A stretch of 64,000 nt of DNA from JADMJV01 sp964649085. GTDB taxonomy: Bacteria; Vulcanimicrobiota; Xenobia; Xenobiales; JADMJV01. The notes below the pieces were generated by a model that saw nothing but the letters and a program-made list of their open reading frames with translations, was not told the DNA's origin and ran no database searches. A program made the position numbers and the translations under genes. The first letter of the stretch is position 1; each line of letters opens with the position of its first letter. Shown piece by piece: positions 34,339 to 43,229 of this stretch. The stretch is taken from assembly GCA_964649085.1 (NCBI GenBank), contig CAZYPN010000023.1, forward strand, positions 36,121 through 100,120. Reading direction: 5' to 3'.

Positions 34339-35154
34339 TCAGCAGCCCTGGCTGCGGCTGAACAATTGCATCGAGGGGTTGCCTTTGGAGAACAAGCGCC
34401 GGGTCTCCTCGGCCAGTTCCTCCGGGCGCCAGTCGGGTCGAGTCTTCAGTTGACGCAGCAACTGATCGGCCGGACTGGCATTGGTCTGGATCTTTTCCGG
34501 GCTGGCCACGATATAGTCAACATCCTCGAGCAGCCGGTTCATCACCGATGGCTGACCCATCGAGCAAGCTTCCAGCCCCAGCACCGAAATGTCGGCGCGG
34601 GTTGCCTGCTCTGCTTCGCGAACCGCGCGCTGAAAATCGTCCACCGACATCCGCCGTCCTCGGGCGTCGGTCAGCAGGCCCTGTTCTCCAGCCCCGTGGG
34701 TGGTACAGAACAGCGCGTAGTGCTGTGCCGGATAGCGTTCGATGGTATCGATCAAGAAATCTCGCAGTGCCCGCCAGTCGGAGGGCTTGTTCTGGCTCTC
34801 GCCCAGCAGGGGGGAGCTACCCGGCTGGTCCTGGTGGCGCACCTCAAAGGTCTTCTGGCCTCGCCAGTCGTTGGCGCTGGCCGACACCTTCGGCGATGGG
34901 TTGACCAACTCGTCCAGCTTGGCCCCCAGATTGCGCCAGTTCCACTCGCTCTCGCCGCGAAACAGGTTGGCCACCACCTGTACCTCATCGCTTGCGCCTT
35001 CCTGGTGCAGGCGCGCCATCTGTAAGGTTGCCGCTTCGCGCAAATTGTTGTCGCCGTTGAGCACGTGCATCACGGTCCAGCGACGTGGGGCAGAAGAAAT
35101 GTTCACGACCTCAATGTAATGTCTTGCCCTGAAAGTTGGCTGAACCGTGTACAT
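34339..35154 (-). CDS. Clostripain-like (C11) cysteine peptidase
   Basis: A 271-residue protein of the C11 clostripain family. The N-terminal strand is WTVMHVLNGDNNL, as in clostripain-related proteins. The catalytic dyad is H153 in LFCTTHGAGEQGLL and C197 in SVLGLEACSMGQPSVM; VDYIVASPEKIQT follows where the family has its substrate-loop strand. I use the ATG at 35154; a GTG at 35169 is possible. There is no signal peptide, and it is shorter than secreted clostripains. It sits between two glycine-zipper genes. C11 enzymes cleave after Arg or Lys and often self-activate. Confidence 0.8.
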   Translation of the reverse strand: MYTVQPTFRARHYIEVVNISSAPRRWTVMHVLNGDNNLREAATLQMARLHQEGASDEVQVVANLFRGESEWNWRNLGAKLDELVNPSPKVSASANDWRGQKTFEVRHQDQPGSSPLLGESQNKPSDWRALRDFLIDTIERYPAQHYALFCTTHGAGEQGLLTDARGRRMSVDDFQRAVREAEQATRADISVLGLEACSMGQPSVMNRLLEDVDYIVASPEKIQTNASPADQLLRQLKTRPDWRPEELAEETRRLFSKGNPSMQLFSRSQGC

Positions 35155-35211
35155 GTCAACGGCACCCACCGATGGGGTGCCGCCGTAATGCTGTTGCTCA
35201 GGGTGTCGGGT

Positions 35212-35538
35212 CTAGCGCGACCCCAGGTGGGCGCCGATGGCTCCGCCGGCCAGTCCGCCGCCGATCAGGCCCAGAGTCACGCCCAGAATGGGGTGGCCGA
35301 AGTAGTTGCCGATGGCTGCGCCGCCGATGCCGCCAACTGCGGTTCCGCCGGCCAGGCCAAGGGCGCCGCCGATCATCCCGCCGAGAATCTTGCCATAGGT
35401 CTGGCCATCAAACATCTCTTGCTGGTGTTGTCCGATGTGCGCGAGGTCGGCCTGTTCGGCCGGCTGAAACCCCTTGCTATCGCTCTGGGGAAGGCGCTGA
35501 GACAGGCCGATGTGTGGTTTGTAGCTCTGAATCGTCAT
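35212..35538 (-). CDS. Small glycine-zipper membrane protein, paralogue of 33829
   Basis: A 108-residue protein starting MTIQSYKP. Like its neighbour at 33829 it has a short hydrophilic N-terminal part ending in DLAHIGQHQQEMFDG, then a glycine zipper (GKILGGMIGGALGLAGG and GVTLGLIGGGLAGGAIG). The shared elements are the M-x-I-Q-S start and the HQQ[DE]M motif immediately before the zipper. GGGAGA lies six bases before the ATG. The gene ends 57 bp before the C11 peptidase start on the same strand, so both may be co-expressed. Function unknown. Confidence 0.72.
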   Translation of the reverse strand: MTIQSYKPHIGLSQRLPQSDSKGFQPAEQADLAHIGQHQQEMFDGQTYGKILGGMIGGALGLAGGTAVGGIGGAAIGNYFGHPILGVTLGLIGGGLAGGAIGAHLGSR

Positions 35539-35651
35539 GAGGACTCTCCCTAAATTTCTTCGTTTCGCTGATGTGTCGAGTTCAGGTTATCCGGACCGCC
35601 TGAAAGTTTTCTGAAGGCGGAGCATCAGGACGTGCCTGAGGGCGGGCGGAT

Positions 35652-35924
35652 TCAGTCGCTGCGAAGCCCGTGGGGATCTACCGGTTCGGGGTAGTCATAA
35701 GTGTCGACAAAAGGTTTGCGGTCCGCCTCACGTTGCTTTTCTGCAAAGGCTCGTGCCTTCTGTCGGTCGATAGTTCCGACATCCTCCACGTCGTGAGCCT
35801 GCCAGTTGGCGCTGCCCATACCACCGAACTTGTGGACAAAGGCGAAGAGCAGCCACATCGAAGCGAAGCCACCGAGGATAACCCCCAGCGCCACCAAGGT
35901 GCCTTGAAGAATCTCCGAATTCAT
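35652..35924 (-). CDS. Small single-pass membrane protein
   Basis: A 90-residue protein with one N-terminal membrane helix (about residues 7-30, LQGTLVALGVILGGFASMWLLFAFV) and a charged tail with an Asp/Glu/Arg-rich helix and a Tyr/Pro end. GGGAG lies 6 bp before the ATG. It lies 57 bp downstream of the 1031-residue gene on the same strand. The layout recalls small cytochrome-oxidase accessory or CcoQ-like proteins, but there is no specific motif. Confidence 0.6.
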   Translation of the reverse strand: MNSEILQGTLVALGVILGGFASMWLLFAFVHKFGGMGSANWQAHDVEDVGTIDRQKARAFAEKQREADRKPFVDTYDYPEPVDPHGLRSD

Positions 35925-35981
35925 TGCAGGCTCCCAGCAGCGCGGCCGAAAATCCGTTGTTCCATCACCGCGAAGCCGCTA

Positions 35982-38900
35982 CTAGCCGCGAGACACCAGT
36001 TCAACCAGATGGCGCTGGTTCTCGCGTGGCTGGGTGAGGGCCTCGGCGCTGTTATAGGCCACCGCCAAGCCGCCGAAAGTGGTTTGTCCACATTCCCCAG
36101 CAATGGGCTTGGGCGGATTGCCCGAGTGGCGGGTGAGCAGGCCCTTCACGGGGAGCAGTTCACCTTCAGGGGTTTGCACGCCCACGAAACCCAAATCGAA
36201 GCCCTGAGAGTCGAGCACCTGGCGGGGGTCCAGTTCGTGTTCTTCAAGCCGATAGAAGTGCTTGTAAAAGACGTCCTGGGTTACCAGACCTCCCTGGCCG
36301 TAGGGCAACACCAGACCGTGTTCGTCGGTGCGCATGATGGCGTTGAAAGTATGGTCTTCGGTATCCATGACCGTCCCGTCGGGATTCTTGATCGGTCGAC
36401 CCTGATCGTCGAGCACCAGGGCATACTTCATGGGCTTGCCTTCTTCGTTGCGTCGCAGATCGATGGCGGTTTGGAAGGTCATGGTCAGAGTGACCATCTG
36501 GGTGCGATCCCATTCTTTGACCCGATCCATCTCTTGCTGATAGCGTTCCTGGTCGCCCGACTGCGCCGCTTTCAGAGCATTCTTCAGATGACCGGATTGA
36601 TGGTCGCGTTTCCAAACATCGAAAAAGGCCTGCTTGGAGATGCCGGTGTGGCGGCAGTCCCCGGTTCCCAAGGTCAGTTCCGTAACCAGATTGGTTTTGC
36701 TGGCTCCCGAGGTGCGGGCCTCAGTGAACTGATGGCGGTTGCTGCTGAACCGGTCCATAACTTTATGTTCTTCACTGTGCAGATCTTCCAGCACGCGACG
36801 TCCGCTGTGCGGGTCGACCAGTCCGAAACGATTCTCCACATAGGCGTCGATTCGCTCATTGAAAGTAGCGTAATCGTTCACTTTGTCGAGCTCGAGTTCG
36901 GCCAGCACCTGGCGCAAAGCGCGTACGTCGCTGCGGTTGATGGGGATGTCGGCCACCTGGCCACCAAAGGGCACGTTACCGCCGACAAACTTGGAGTTGA
37001 AGACTTCGTTGAAGCGGGTCGATTTTTCCAGCAACTTGTTGGTGACTTCGACGCGTTCGGGGTCGAGTTGCTCGTCGAGTTGGGCGGGCACTCCTGGCAT
37101 CCTGGATAGCTTCTCGCGCACGCCGTTGAGAAAGTTGTCCTTGTTCCACTGAGCACTGGGTGGAAAGCCGGCATCGATACGGGTTCGCAACTGTTCGGCA
37201 GCGAATTCCAAAAAGCGGGTGTCGGCAGCATCCATGCGGCGAATCCCGATCAGTTTGTCGATGCTCTCCAGAGTGGTTTCCAATTCCCAACCCGCTTTGG
37301 CGTGCTCCAGAGCCCGAGGCAGCGAACGAGCCACCGACGCGGGATTGTTTGAAATCAGCCCCAGTTCGAGCTGAGTGGCCAGGTTCCAGTAGTCGCGAGT
37401 GGTGCGCCCCCCCTCGCGCTCACAGGAACTCAGGACCATGGGGGCCAGTCGCTCGGCCTCCTGGGTGTTGCCCAGAAACAGGTTGTTGTAGACCGCATTT
37501 ACGCCAGGATAGTACTCGAAATCGATCGCAAAGCCGTCCACATAATAGTCTCGGGAGACCTCCATCGCCCGCTGGCTGGCCAGGAGCAGATTGGACCGAA
37601 CCTCCGACCCGCCGGTTCGCGCCAGGGCGTCGGCCATTTCCGAGTTCCATCGAGTGCTGGAGAGTTGGCTGCGCAGATCCTCGAGCTTGTGAATCACGGC
37701 ACCCTGAGCGATGGGGCCCTGCAGAGAAACGCCGGTTGCCTTCCCCAGACCGTCTACCGCTTCGGCGGCTGTGCCCTTGCCCGAAAGAAATTTTTGCACA
37801 AAAGGTCGGATCGACTGATGGGTAAGGTCTTGGACCTGTTTTTCGTATCCCGGCCATTGCTCGAGAGGCCGTCCGCTCAGTCGTTCAAGGTCGTTGGCAT
37901 GGAGAGGCCCTTCCATCTGCTTTAGCTCTTGCAGCCGGGCTTCAGCCTGTGGCCAGTCCGATTCGCTCAGACCCGCTTGCTGGGTAAGTTGTTGCTTGAG
38001 TTGCTCGGCCGACAATTTCCCCGAGCGAAAGTCGGCCAGACTGTTGAGCTGGCTGTCGGTGAACTTCTTGCGGGCCTGATCGCCCAGTCGGGCACCTCCA
38101 AAGAAGGACCAGTCCTGGCAGCGGCTACCTGTCAATTCCTGCAGCAGAGGGGCCAGCCCCGAGCCGTCGATGTGGGCATTGATTTCTTTCTGGGCGGCGC
38201 TGTGGATATCTTTATAGGCGCGTCCCAGCCCGGCGAAAATCTCGCCGTTGAGGCCCGACTGGCGGAAGGCCAGATGGCGGGCTTCGGTAGGCATGGCCTG
38301 ATTGTCGTAAAGACTGCTGAGGCGCTCCTGGATAAAGTTCTCACTTTCGGCGATCGAACGCAGTGTTTGCTTGGTCTTGTTGAGGGCGACGATATAGTAT
38401 TCGCGGGGGATCTCGTAGTGCTTGAAATTCGGATCTTGCTCCAGGCTGCGTTCGTAGAGACGGGCCACCTCTGCATGTGCCCCCTTACTTCGGTAGCCTT
38501 CGATCAACATGGTGCGCATCTCGGGCGTCACCTTGTCTTTCTCTGTGAGCCATTGGTCCTCTAACTGGCGCAGGGACTGAACCGGCTGTTCGCCAGCCAG
38601 AGATTGCTCATAGGCTTTGACGAAGGCCTGGCGGTTTTCGGCCCAGTTTCTGATGGCCGGCTTGCGGGGCATCAGGTCGGCGCCTGCAGGCAGGCTGAGC
38701 AAGTCGCCGAGAGGGCCGAGTTGTTCGGCTGGAATGGCGGCCAGGGGGTTGAAAAAGGTCTGGCGAGCGATGTTCTCCCAGTTTCCCAGTTGCAGGGGGT
38801 CTGCGGAGGTGGGTTCGGCAGCTGCCATCTGCAGCGTGGTGGCCACAGCAACGCGGGGGGCAACCGTGGCCGGCGAGGCCACCGATGGCTGGGCGGCTTC

Positions 38901-39077
38901 ACCGGGCGCTGGCGCCGACGGCGATTCGATTGGCGCAGGTGGAACCGGCGTGGGGGCAGTGGCATGGAGCGTCAACTGGTCCTGGGGAAGGGGAGGTGCC
39001 GAGTCAGACGGGGGGGGGCCTGTTGGCCGATTGGGTGCGAGCTTCGGGCTGGAGACTTCCGGACGCCAGTGTATCAT
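35982..39077 (-). CDS. Large protein with helical repeats and possible Cys-His catalytic domain
   Basis: A 1031-residue protein without a signal peptide. Residues 1-85 are Pro/Ala/Ser-rich and disordered. Residues about 100-780 are helical, including TPR-like stretches such as EGYRSKGAHAEVARLYERSL and a YYIVALNKTKQTLRSIAES segment. The C-terminal 230 residues contain GTGDCRHTGISKQAFFDVW (C808) and TEDHTFNAIM (H909), an arrangement like the Cys and His of transglutaminase-fold proteins; a third Asp/Asn is not certain. No family is recognised overall. It may be a secreted or self-processing effector. TTGCCA-N18-TAAGCT lies seven bases before the ATG. Confidence 0.7.
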   Translation of the reverse strand: MIHWRPEVSSPKLAPNRPTGPPPSDSAPPLPQDQLTLHATAPTPVPPAPIESPSAPAPGEAAQPSVASPATVAPRVAVATTLQMAAAEPTSADPLQLGNWENIARQTFFNPLAAIPAEQLGPLGDLLSLPAGADLMPRKPAIRNWAENRQAFVKAYEQSLAGEQPVQSLRQLEDQWLTEKDKVTPEMRTMLIEGYRSKGAHAEVARLYERSLEQDPNFKHYEIPREYYIVALNKTKQTLRSIAESENFIQERLSSLYDNQAMPTEARHLAFRQSGLNGEIFAGLGRAYKDIHSAAQKEINAHIDGSGLAPLLQELTGSRCQDWSFFGGARLGDQARKKFTDSQLNSLADFRSGKLSAEQLKQQLTQQAGLSESDWPQAEARLQELKQMEGPLHANDLERLSGRPLEQWPGYEKQVQDLTHQSIRPFVQKFLSGKGTAAEAVDGLGKATGVSLQGPIAQGAVIHKLEDLRSQLSSTRWNSEMADALARTGGSEVRSNLLLASQRAMEVSRDYYVDGFAIDFEYYPGVNAVYNNLFLGNTQEAERLAPMVLSSCEREGGRTTRDYWNLATQLELGLISNNPASVARSLPRALEHAKAGWELETTLESIDKLIGIRRMDAADTRFLEFAAEQLRTRIDAGFPPSAQWNKDNFLNGVREKLSRMPGVPAQLDEQLDPERVEVTNKLLEKSTRFNEVFNSKFVGGNVPFGGQVADIPINRSDVRALRQVLAELELDKVNDYATFNERIDAYVENRFGLVDPHSGRRVLEDLHSEEHKVMDRFSSNRHQFTEARTSGASKTNLVTELTLGTGDCRHTGISKQAFFDVWKRDHQSGHLKNALKAAQSGDQERYQQEMDRVKEWDRTQMVTLTMTFQTAIDLRRNEEGKPMKYALVLDDQGRPIKNPDGTVMDTEDHTFNAIMRTDEHGLVLPYGQGGLVTQDVFYKHFYRLEEHELDPRQVLDSQGFDLGFVGVQTPEGELLPVKGLLTRHSGNPPKPIAGECGQTTFGGLAVAYNSAEALTQPRENQRHLVELVSRG

Positions 39078-39084
39078 GCCCGCT

Positions 39085-39114
39085 AGCTTATCCGATGCGT
39101 TAACAATCTGGCAA
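39085..39114 (-). promoter_or_regulatory. Candidate promoter of the 1031-residue gene, leaderless spacing
   Basis: On the minus strand TTGCCA (39114-39109), 18 bp, TAAGCT (39090-39085), then seven bases and the ATG at 39077. No ribosome binding site is present. This is the best -35/-10 pair among the leaderless candidates. Confidence 0.6.
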
Positions 39115-39131
39115 CATTTGTTGGCAGATCT

Positions 39132-39422
39132 TTACTCCTCTTCGGCCGTCAGATCAAGCTGGATCAGTCGCCGCAAGCCTTCATCGTAGTGTCGTTCGTC
39201 GCCTGGTTCGATCTCGATCCAGGCATGGGACAGAAAGGTGTCGGTCGAGCCGCGCACCACCCGAACTCGAAAGGGCTCTTGAAAGAGCCGCTCAATGCGC
39301 GAGGCCAGCCCTCGGTCGGGCACCTCGAGCACCAGCTTGCCGTCGCGAAAGTTCAGTGTTCCAACCGGAAATTCGTCGCGCTTGCGCCCTTCTCGGGTAT
39401 TTCTCACTCGATACAAGATCAT
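39132..39422 (-). CDS. Small hypothetical protein of the pseudopilin operon
   Basis: A 96-residue soluble protein (MILYRVRNTREGRKRDEFPV start). I take the ATG at 39422 because it overlaps the previous stop as ATGA; longer frames run into the upstream gene. It is predicted to be a beta-rich domain with an acidic C-terminal helix. No family is recognised. It is the last gene of the operon that begins with the minor pseudopilins. Confidence 0.65.
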   Translation of the reverse strand: MILYRVRNTREGRKRDEFPVGTLNFRDGKLVLEVPDRGLASRIERLFQEPFRVRVVRGSTDTFLSHAWIEIEPGDERHYDEGLRRLIQLDLTAEEE

Positions 39423-40792
39423 CCGGCACGCTTTTGGCCCAGGAGATATTCGACATAGTTGTACATCGAGCGATCGAAGTCGTAGAGGTCGTGGTGCGTC
39501 CACAGCGGCTGGAAACAATCGTTCTCGGCCAGATACGACTCGACCGCCTGGGCGAAGTAGTGGGCCGGTGAATTGGCGGCCATCAGGTCGCCGAAACGAT
39601 GGGAACCCTCCAGGCAGGCTTCGTAGCTGGCTCGCACCGCCGGAGACTTGAGGCTGGCAAAACTCTCTCCCCCCAGAGCGTGGTCGAAGGCGTGAGCGAA
39701 ATAATAGAACACTGGATGAAAGCCGTAGGGTGGTTCGGACACACAGCGGTCTTCAAAGAGGCACAGCCGCCCTTGGGGCAGATAGGCGGCATCCACGAGG
39801 TCGCCGTCACCTGTGTGCGCCAGCAAAGGATGAGCCTGCAGTCGTTCGCCAGGCGGTAGCAGATACACGCGGGTCTGGGCTTCAAGACAGGTGCGCAGGA
39901 CTTTGATTCCAAAGCGTGAGAGGAGTTGCTGAAGGCGGCGATAGCTGGGGTGGGTGGCGTCGCCCTGAATCAGTTTGTCCAGCAGGAAGGCCAGGTCTTC
40001 CGGCAGGGCGGCTTCGGCTTCGACGGGCTCCTCCATGACCTGGTTGGCTTCGCTGGCAGACTCGTCCCAATGGGCATCTTCGGCGATTAAGAAGCCACTG
40101 GAAAAATCGAGCAGACTCAGAGGTCCCGACGATTTTTGAGGGGCAGGGGCCGATTTGGGGGCGGGCCCGGTGGGGGGAACCACCACCTTCCTGGCCGGCT
40201 CCCTCTCCTCAGGGGTCGGACTGAGCGCAACCGTCTCCGCGGCAGCATCCGGGGCTGGCGCGGCTCGCCGGACAGCGGCGCCCTGCTGACCTGCACTGGG
40301 CCTTTCGTGAGCCGCTGGGGCGGGTGAATCGGCCGGCTGAACCTGAGCGGAGGGGGGGGGGGCAACAACGGCAGGCTCGGAGTCGTGGCTTCGTTCGGGG
40401 GGCGAGGTTTCCGGGTCCTGCCGTTGTGAAGGCGCGGTTTCGGGTTCACGCTCGTCGTCCTCGGGGCCGTGCTCGTCGTCGTCCTCCTGCTCCGCGCCCT
40501 CTTCGGAGGGCTCTTGTCGTTCCGGCTGCTCGGCATCGCCGCCGAACTGCTCTTTCCACATCTGGGCGAACTGTTGGGAACTGCTGCCACCGTAGTCGTC
40601 GGGGTCCATGTCGCCGAGCATGTCGTCAGACATCGAGGTCATGTCGGAGGCCATGGCCGATTTTTCTACATCGCCCGCGCGCTGCGCCTTACGCTTGGTT
40701 TCCTTGTTCTGCTGAATACGCAGATTGTCACTGCTCTTCTGGGTGTTTTCCGTAAGGCGGGTCTGGTTGACCTGGTAGTAGATCGGATCCAC
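39419..40792 (-). CDS. Disordered protein with degenerate metalloprotease-like C-terminal domain
   Basis: A 457-residue protein; start at a GTG (40792) that is uncertain because the frame stays open upstream. Residues about 60-240 are low-complexity, acidic and Pro/Glu-rich. The last 200 residues form a compact domain resembling anthrax-lethal-factor-like zinc peptidases: VFYYFAHAFDHALGG (363-367 and onward) where that family has HExxH-A-x-D, and HYFAQAVESYLAEND with E418 where it has the third ligand. The first His and the catalytic Glu appear replaced by Tyr-Tyr, so it is probably inactive. A run of eleven C encodes part of a Pro-rich stretch. It follows PilX-like within the operon. Confidence 0.65.
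   Translation of the reverse strand: MDPIYYQVNQTRLTENTQKSSDNLRIQQNKETKRKAQRAGDVEKSAMASDMTSMSDDMLGDMDPDDYGGSSSQQFAQMWKEQFGGDAEQPERQEPSEEGAEQEDDDEHGPEDDEREPETAPSQRQDPETSPPERSHDSEPAVVAPPPSAQVQPADSPAPAAHERPSAGQQGAAVRRAAPAPDAAAETVALSPTPEEREPARKVVVPPTGPAPKSAPAPQKSSGPLSLLDFSSGFLIAEDAHWDESASEANQVMEEPVEAEAALPEDLAFLLDKLIQGDATHPSYRRLQQLLSRFGIKVLRTCLEAQTRVYLLPPGERLQAHPLLAHTGDGDLVDAAYLPQGRLCLFEDRCVSEPPYGFHPVFYYFAHAFDHALGGESFASLKSPAVRASYEACLEGSHRFGDLMAANSPAHYFAQAVESYLAENDCFQPLWTHHDLYDFDRSMYNYVEYLLGQKRAG
40352..40362. repeat. Mononucleotide tract G11 in coding sequence
   Basis: Eleven consecutive G (C on the coding strand) lie inside the gene at 39419-40792, in a Val-Ala-Pro-Pro-Pro-Ser stretch. Tracts this long are prone to slippage, so the reading frame downstream, including the C-terminal domain, could vary between cells. 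Confidence 0.9.
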
Positions 40793-40841
40793 CCCCAGTG
40801 CTTCGGCCCGGTCTGCAAAGTTCTTTCCACCCCGCGCGGGG

Positions 40842-42512
40842 CTACATGGATCGCCACCACATCTGCTCTAGCTTGCGATGGTTGCCGCCCAGGCCGCGGG
40901 TAAACTGGGTGATGTAGTCCTCGTTGTAGCGAAAGTGAGCCTCTTGGGACCTCACCACGGTAATGGCACCCGATTGAGCCACCACAGCTCCGTCGATATA
41001 GAGGCTGTCGAGGGTGTCGTTGGTGGCCACCCAGACCACCTGGTTGGCAATGGTTTCTTTTTGCACGCCGCCGTGCACGAAAAAATTGTCGGCGGCATAG
41101 ACCAGCCCTTTAAAGGAAACGTTGGGGTCGTTTCCGCCGAAAATGTTGACGTTCTTGCCATAGAGCACCACCCCGGCGTTGGCCTCGCTGTCGAGGTCGC
41201 TGTGGGCCATCAGCCAGATGTCTTTGTCGGCGACCAGCGCCCCCGAACCGTGCAGTCGGCCTTGAATGGAGATGTGACCATCGGCGACGATAGCCCCGGA
41301 GCCCTCTACGTTCTCATCGTTTTGGAGGCGAATGAAGGCGGTGGAGGTGGAAACCTCACTCTCGATGATCAGGTCGCCATCGACTTCGATGCGGGCCGAA
41401 TCCGTCGCGGTGAAGGAATCGTCGCCAAAGGCGTAGACCATGGCCGCTCCCTGTCCGTCGGGCCCGCTTCCCAATTCAACGTCGCCTCCGTAGGCCAGGA
41501 TCTGAGCGGCCCCGTCCCACTGAGCATCGACGACCAGATTGTTGGGAATCTCGCGGGCATCATACCAGGTGCGGGCTTCACCTGACTGTCCGTAGAAGGT
41601 CAGGGCTTTGACGAACCGTTCGTAAGGCACCCCGTTAAGAGTGCCGTGAACCCTGCGCTCGTCGATCAGATATCGGCCCGGATTCAAGGTGGCGTGTCGG
41701 GTGCGGTTGATCTTCAGATCCTGCTTTTCCAGTTTGTAGATGTCATTATGCAGCCGGCTCCTGGGGGCCAGAATGCCGCCTGAGCGGTTTTGGGCCTGAC
41801 CCAGTTCTGCGCCCGTCAGGGCCCGACCGTTGGAAAGAATGTCGCCTTTAGCCCAGATCACGCCTCGGGGACGTCCCGCCGACTGCTCGACCTGAACCCG
41901 GTAGTTGTTATCATTGACGAATTCGCTGAAGGAGATGTCCTTATTGCTGCGGACCCAGTTGCGGGCACTGGTGCTGCTGAACCGGGTCAGGGGGTTTTCC
42001 ACAAAGGTGATGTTTCCGTTGGCGGTCAGCGAGGCATCGTAGAGGGGCTCGCCTCGAAGCAGCACTTCGGCCCGATAGACGAAATCGCTGGAACGAGCGG
42101 TAACCTCCAACCAGGCACTGTCGCGTGGACAGGTCTGGCTTCCGTGGGGGCGAGCTCCCTGGTCCAGGTTGTTCAATATCGAAACTTCGAACAGTTGGGG
42201 ATTTTGCGCGTCGAGCAGCTGGCCACGCAGAAGGGTGCTGCCCGAAACGGTGTGTACCTGCATGGTGGAGTCGGGACTGAGGTTTCGCTGGCTGGAGAAG
42301 GGTTGGCGACCAAATTGCTGGTCCTCCTCCAGTCTGGCCTGTACGAAGGCCACCGCACTCTGGGCCACCAACAGCGCTTCTCGCTGCCTCTGGCTGGCAG
42401 CCAGAGTGCTGAAGTTTCCTTGCTGCAGGCTGAGAAAAGCTGTGGTGAGCAGCAGCATGAGTCCGGTGACGAGCAGCACCATCACCAGGGCAATTCCTCG
42501 TGAAGATTTCAT
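40842..42512 (-). CDS. PilX-like pilus assembly protein
   Basis: A 556-residue protein with an N-terminal pilin-like hydrophobic helix (MKSSRGIALVMVLLVTGLML) typical of PilX/GspK-type minor components. The first ~90 residues continue as the pilin stem helix (QREALLVAQSAVAFVQARL). The C-terminal ~200 residues form a repetitive beta-rich region (GSGAIVADGHISIQG, GSGALVADKDIWL), which may be a beta-helix. It is the third gene of a minor pseudopilin operon (PilV-like, PilW-like, PilX-like). A perfect 12-bp palindrome CCCCGCGCGGGG (40830-40841) directly follows its stop codon. Confidence 0.78.
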   Translation of the reverse strand: MKSSRGIALVMVLLVTGLMLLLTTAFLSLQQGNFSTLAASQRQREALLVAQSAVAFVQARLEEDQQFGRQPFSSQRNLSPDSTMQVHTVSGSTLLRGQLLDAQNPQLFEVSILNNLDQGARPHGSQTCPRDSAWLEVTARSSDFVYRAEVLLRGEPLYDASLTANGNITFVENPLTRFSSTSARNWVRSNKDISFSEFVNDNNYRVQVEQSAGRPRGVIWAKGDILSNGRALTGAELGQAQNRSGGILAPRSRLHNDIYKLEKQDLKINRTRHATLNPGRYLIDERRVHGTLNGVPYERFVKALTFYGQSGEARTWYDAREIPNNLVVDAQWDGAAQILAYGGDVELGSGPDGQGAAMVYAFGDDSFTATDSARIEVDGDLIIESEVSTSTAFIRLQNDENVEGSGAIVADGHISIQGRLHGSGALVADKDIWLMAHSDLDSEANAGVVLYGKNVNIFGGNDPNVSFKGLVYAADNFFVHGGVQKETIANQVVWVATNDTLDSLYIDGAVVAQSGAITVVRSQEAHFRYNEDYITQFTRGLGGNHRKLEQMWWRSM

Positions 42513-42521
42513 AGCTTTAGT

Positions 42522-43229
42522 TTACAGCCTGGGATAGGTGTTGACCGGCCGAATCGTTAAGTTTAGCTCGAGAATTTCTGCGCTGCTCCGGTGCCCCATT
42601 TCCAGTCGACCGGCGGCGCCGCGAACCACCAGCTTGATTCCCACCGACTGATCGCTATCCAGTGGGGTCACGGCGAATTCTAGAATCTGACGGGAAAAGG
42701 TGTGAAGCTGCCCTGGCAACAGGTTGGCGGGGTTGGGAAAGCGCAAAAACGCGGCTTGATGGGCCAGCAGGCCAGACATCGGACGGGCATCCAGGGTGGG
42801 AGGGTCACCATCGCTGACCAGGGCCTTCACCATGCGGCCTTCCGGCATGTCGGCGGTGGCAAAATACAGGCAGTAACAATCCCACCGAGGCAGGCCAGAG
42901 TCGGCGTCAAACTGATTGCTGCCTCCGGGTCGCAGGGCGCGAAAACAAAGACCGTCGCGCTGTACCGGGCGAGTTGCGGCAGTGCGCATCGGGTCGCGGG
43001 GGGCGTCGTAGGTGCGGGCTACGTGGCTGACGGAAGCGTAGCTGGTATTGAACAGGTCGCGCCGCAGCGGGGCCAGAATGCGCCGGGCCTCACCTTGAAG
43101 CTCGATACGCCCCACCCCCTGGCGAAAATTGCTCACGCCCGCCGCAAACATGGTGAACAGGATGACGACCATCAGACTCATCATCGAGGCGTAGACCAGG
43201 GCTTCGATCAGCGTGAAGCCTCGCCTCAC
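42522..43229 (-). CDS. PilW-like minor pseudopilin
   Basis: A 235-residue type IV pilin-like protein. The type III signal is MRRGFTLIEALVYASMMSLM, with prepilin peptidase cleavage expected after Gly4 and Glu5 of the mature protein present. The helix is followed by a globular domain with several Cys (GLCFRAL, WDCYCLYF) that could form a disulfide. Start GTG overlaps the upstream stop (GTGA). It is second in the operon after the PilV-like gene. Confidence 0.85.
   Translation of the reverse strand: MRRGFTLIEALVYASMMSLMVVILFTMFAAGVSNFRQGVGRIELQGEARRILAPLRRDLFNTSYASVSHVARTYDAPRDPMRTAATRPVQRDGLCFRALRPGGSNQFDADSGLPRWDCYCLYFATADMPEGRMVKALVSDGDPPTLDARPMSGLLAHQAAFLRFPNPANLLPGQLHTFSRQILEFAVTPLDSDQSVGIKLVVRGAAGRLEMGHRSSAEILELNLTIRPVNTYPRL

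Noticed and set aside
35161..35181. Inverted repeat GGCACCC / GGGTGCC near the C11 peptidase start
   Set aside because: No T-tract follows on either strand, and it lies where the peptidase start is uncertain, so I did not call a terminator.
40830..40841. Palindrome CCCCGCGCGGGG after the PilX-like gene
   Set aside because: No loop to fold stably and no T-tract; mentioned under the gene only.
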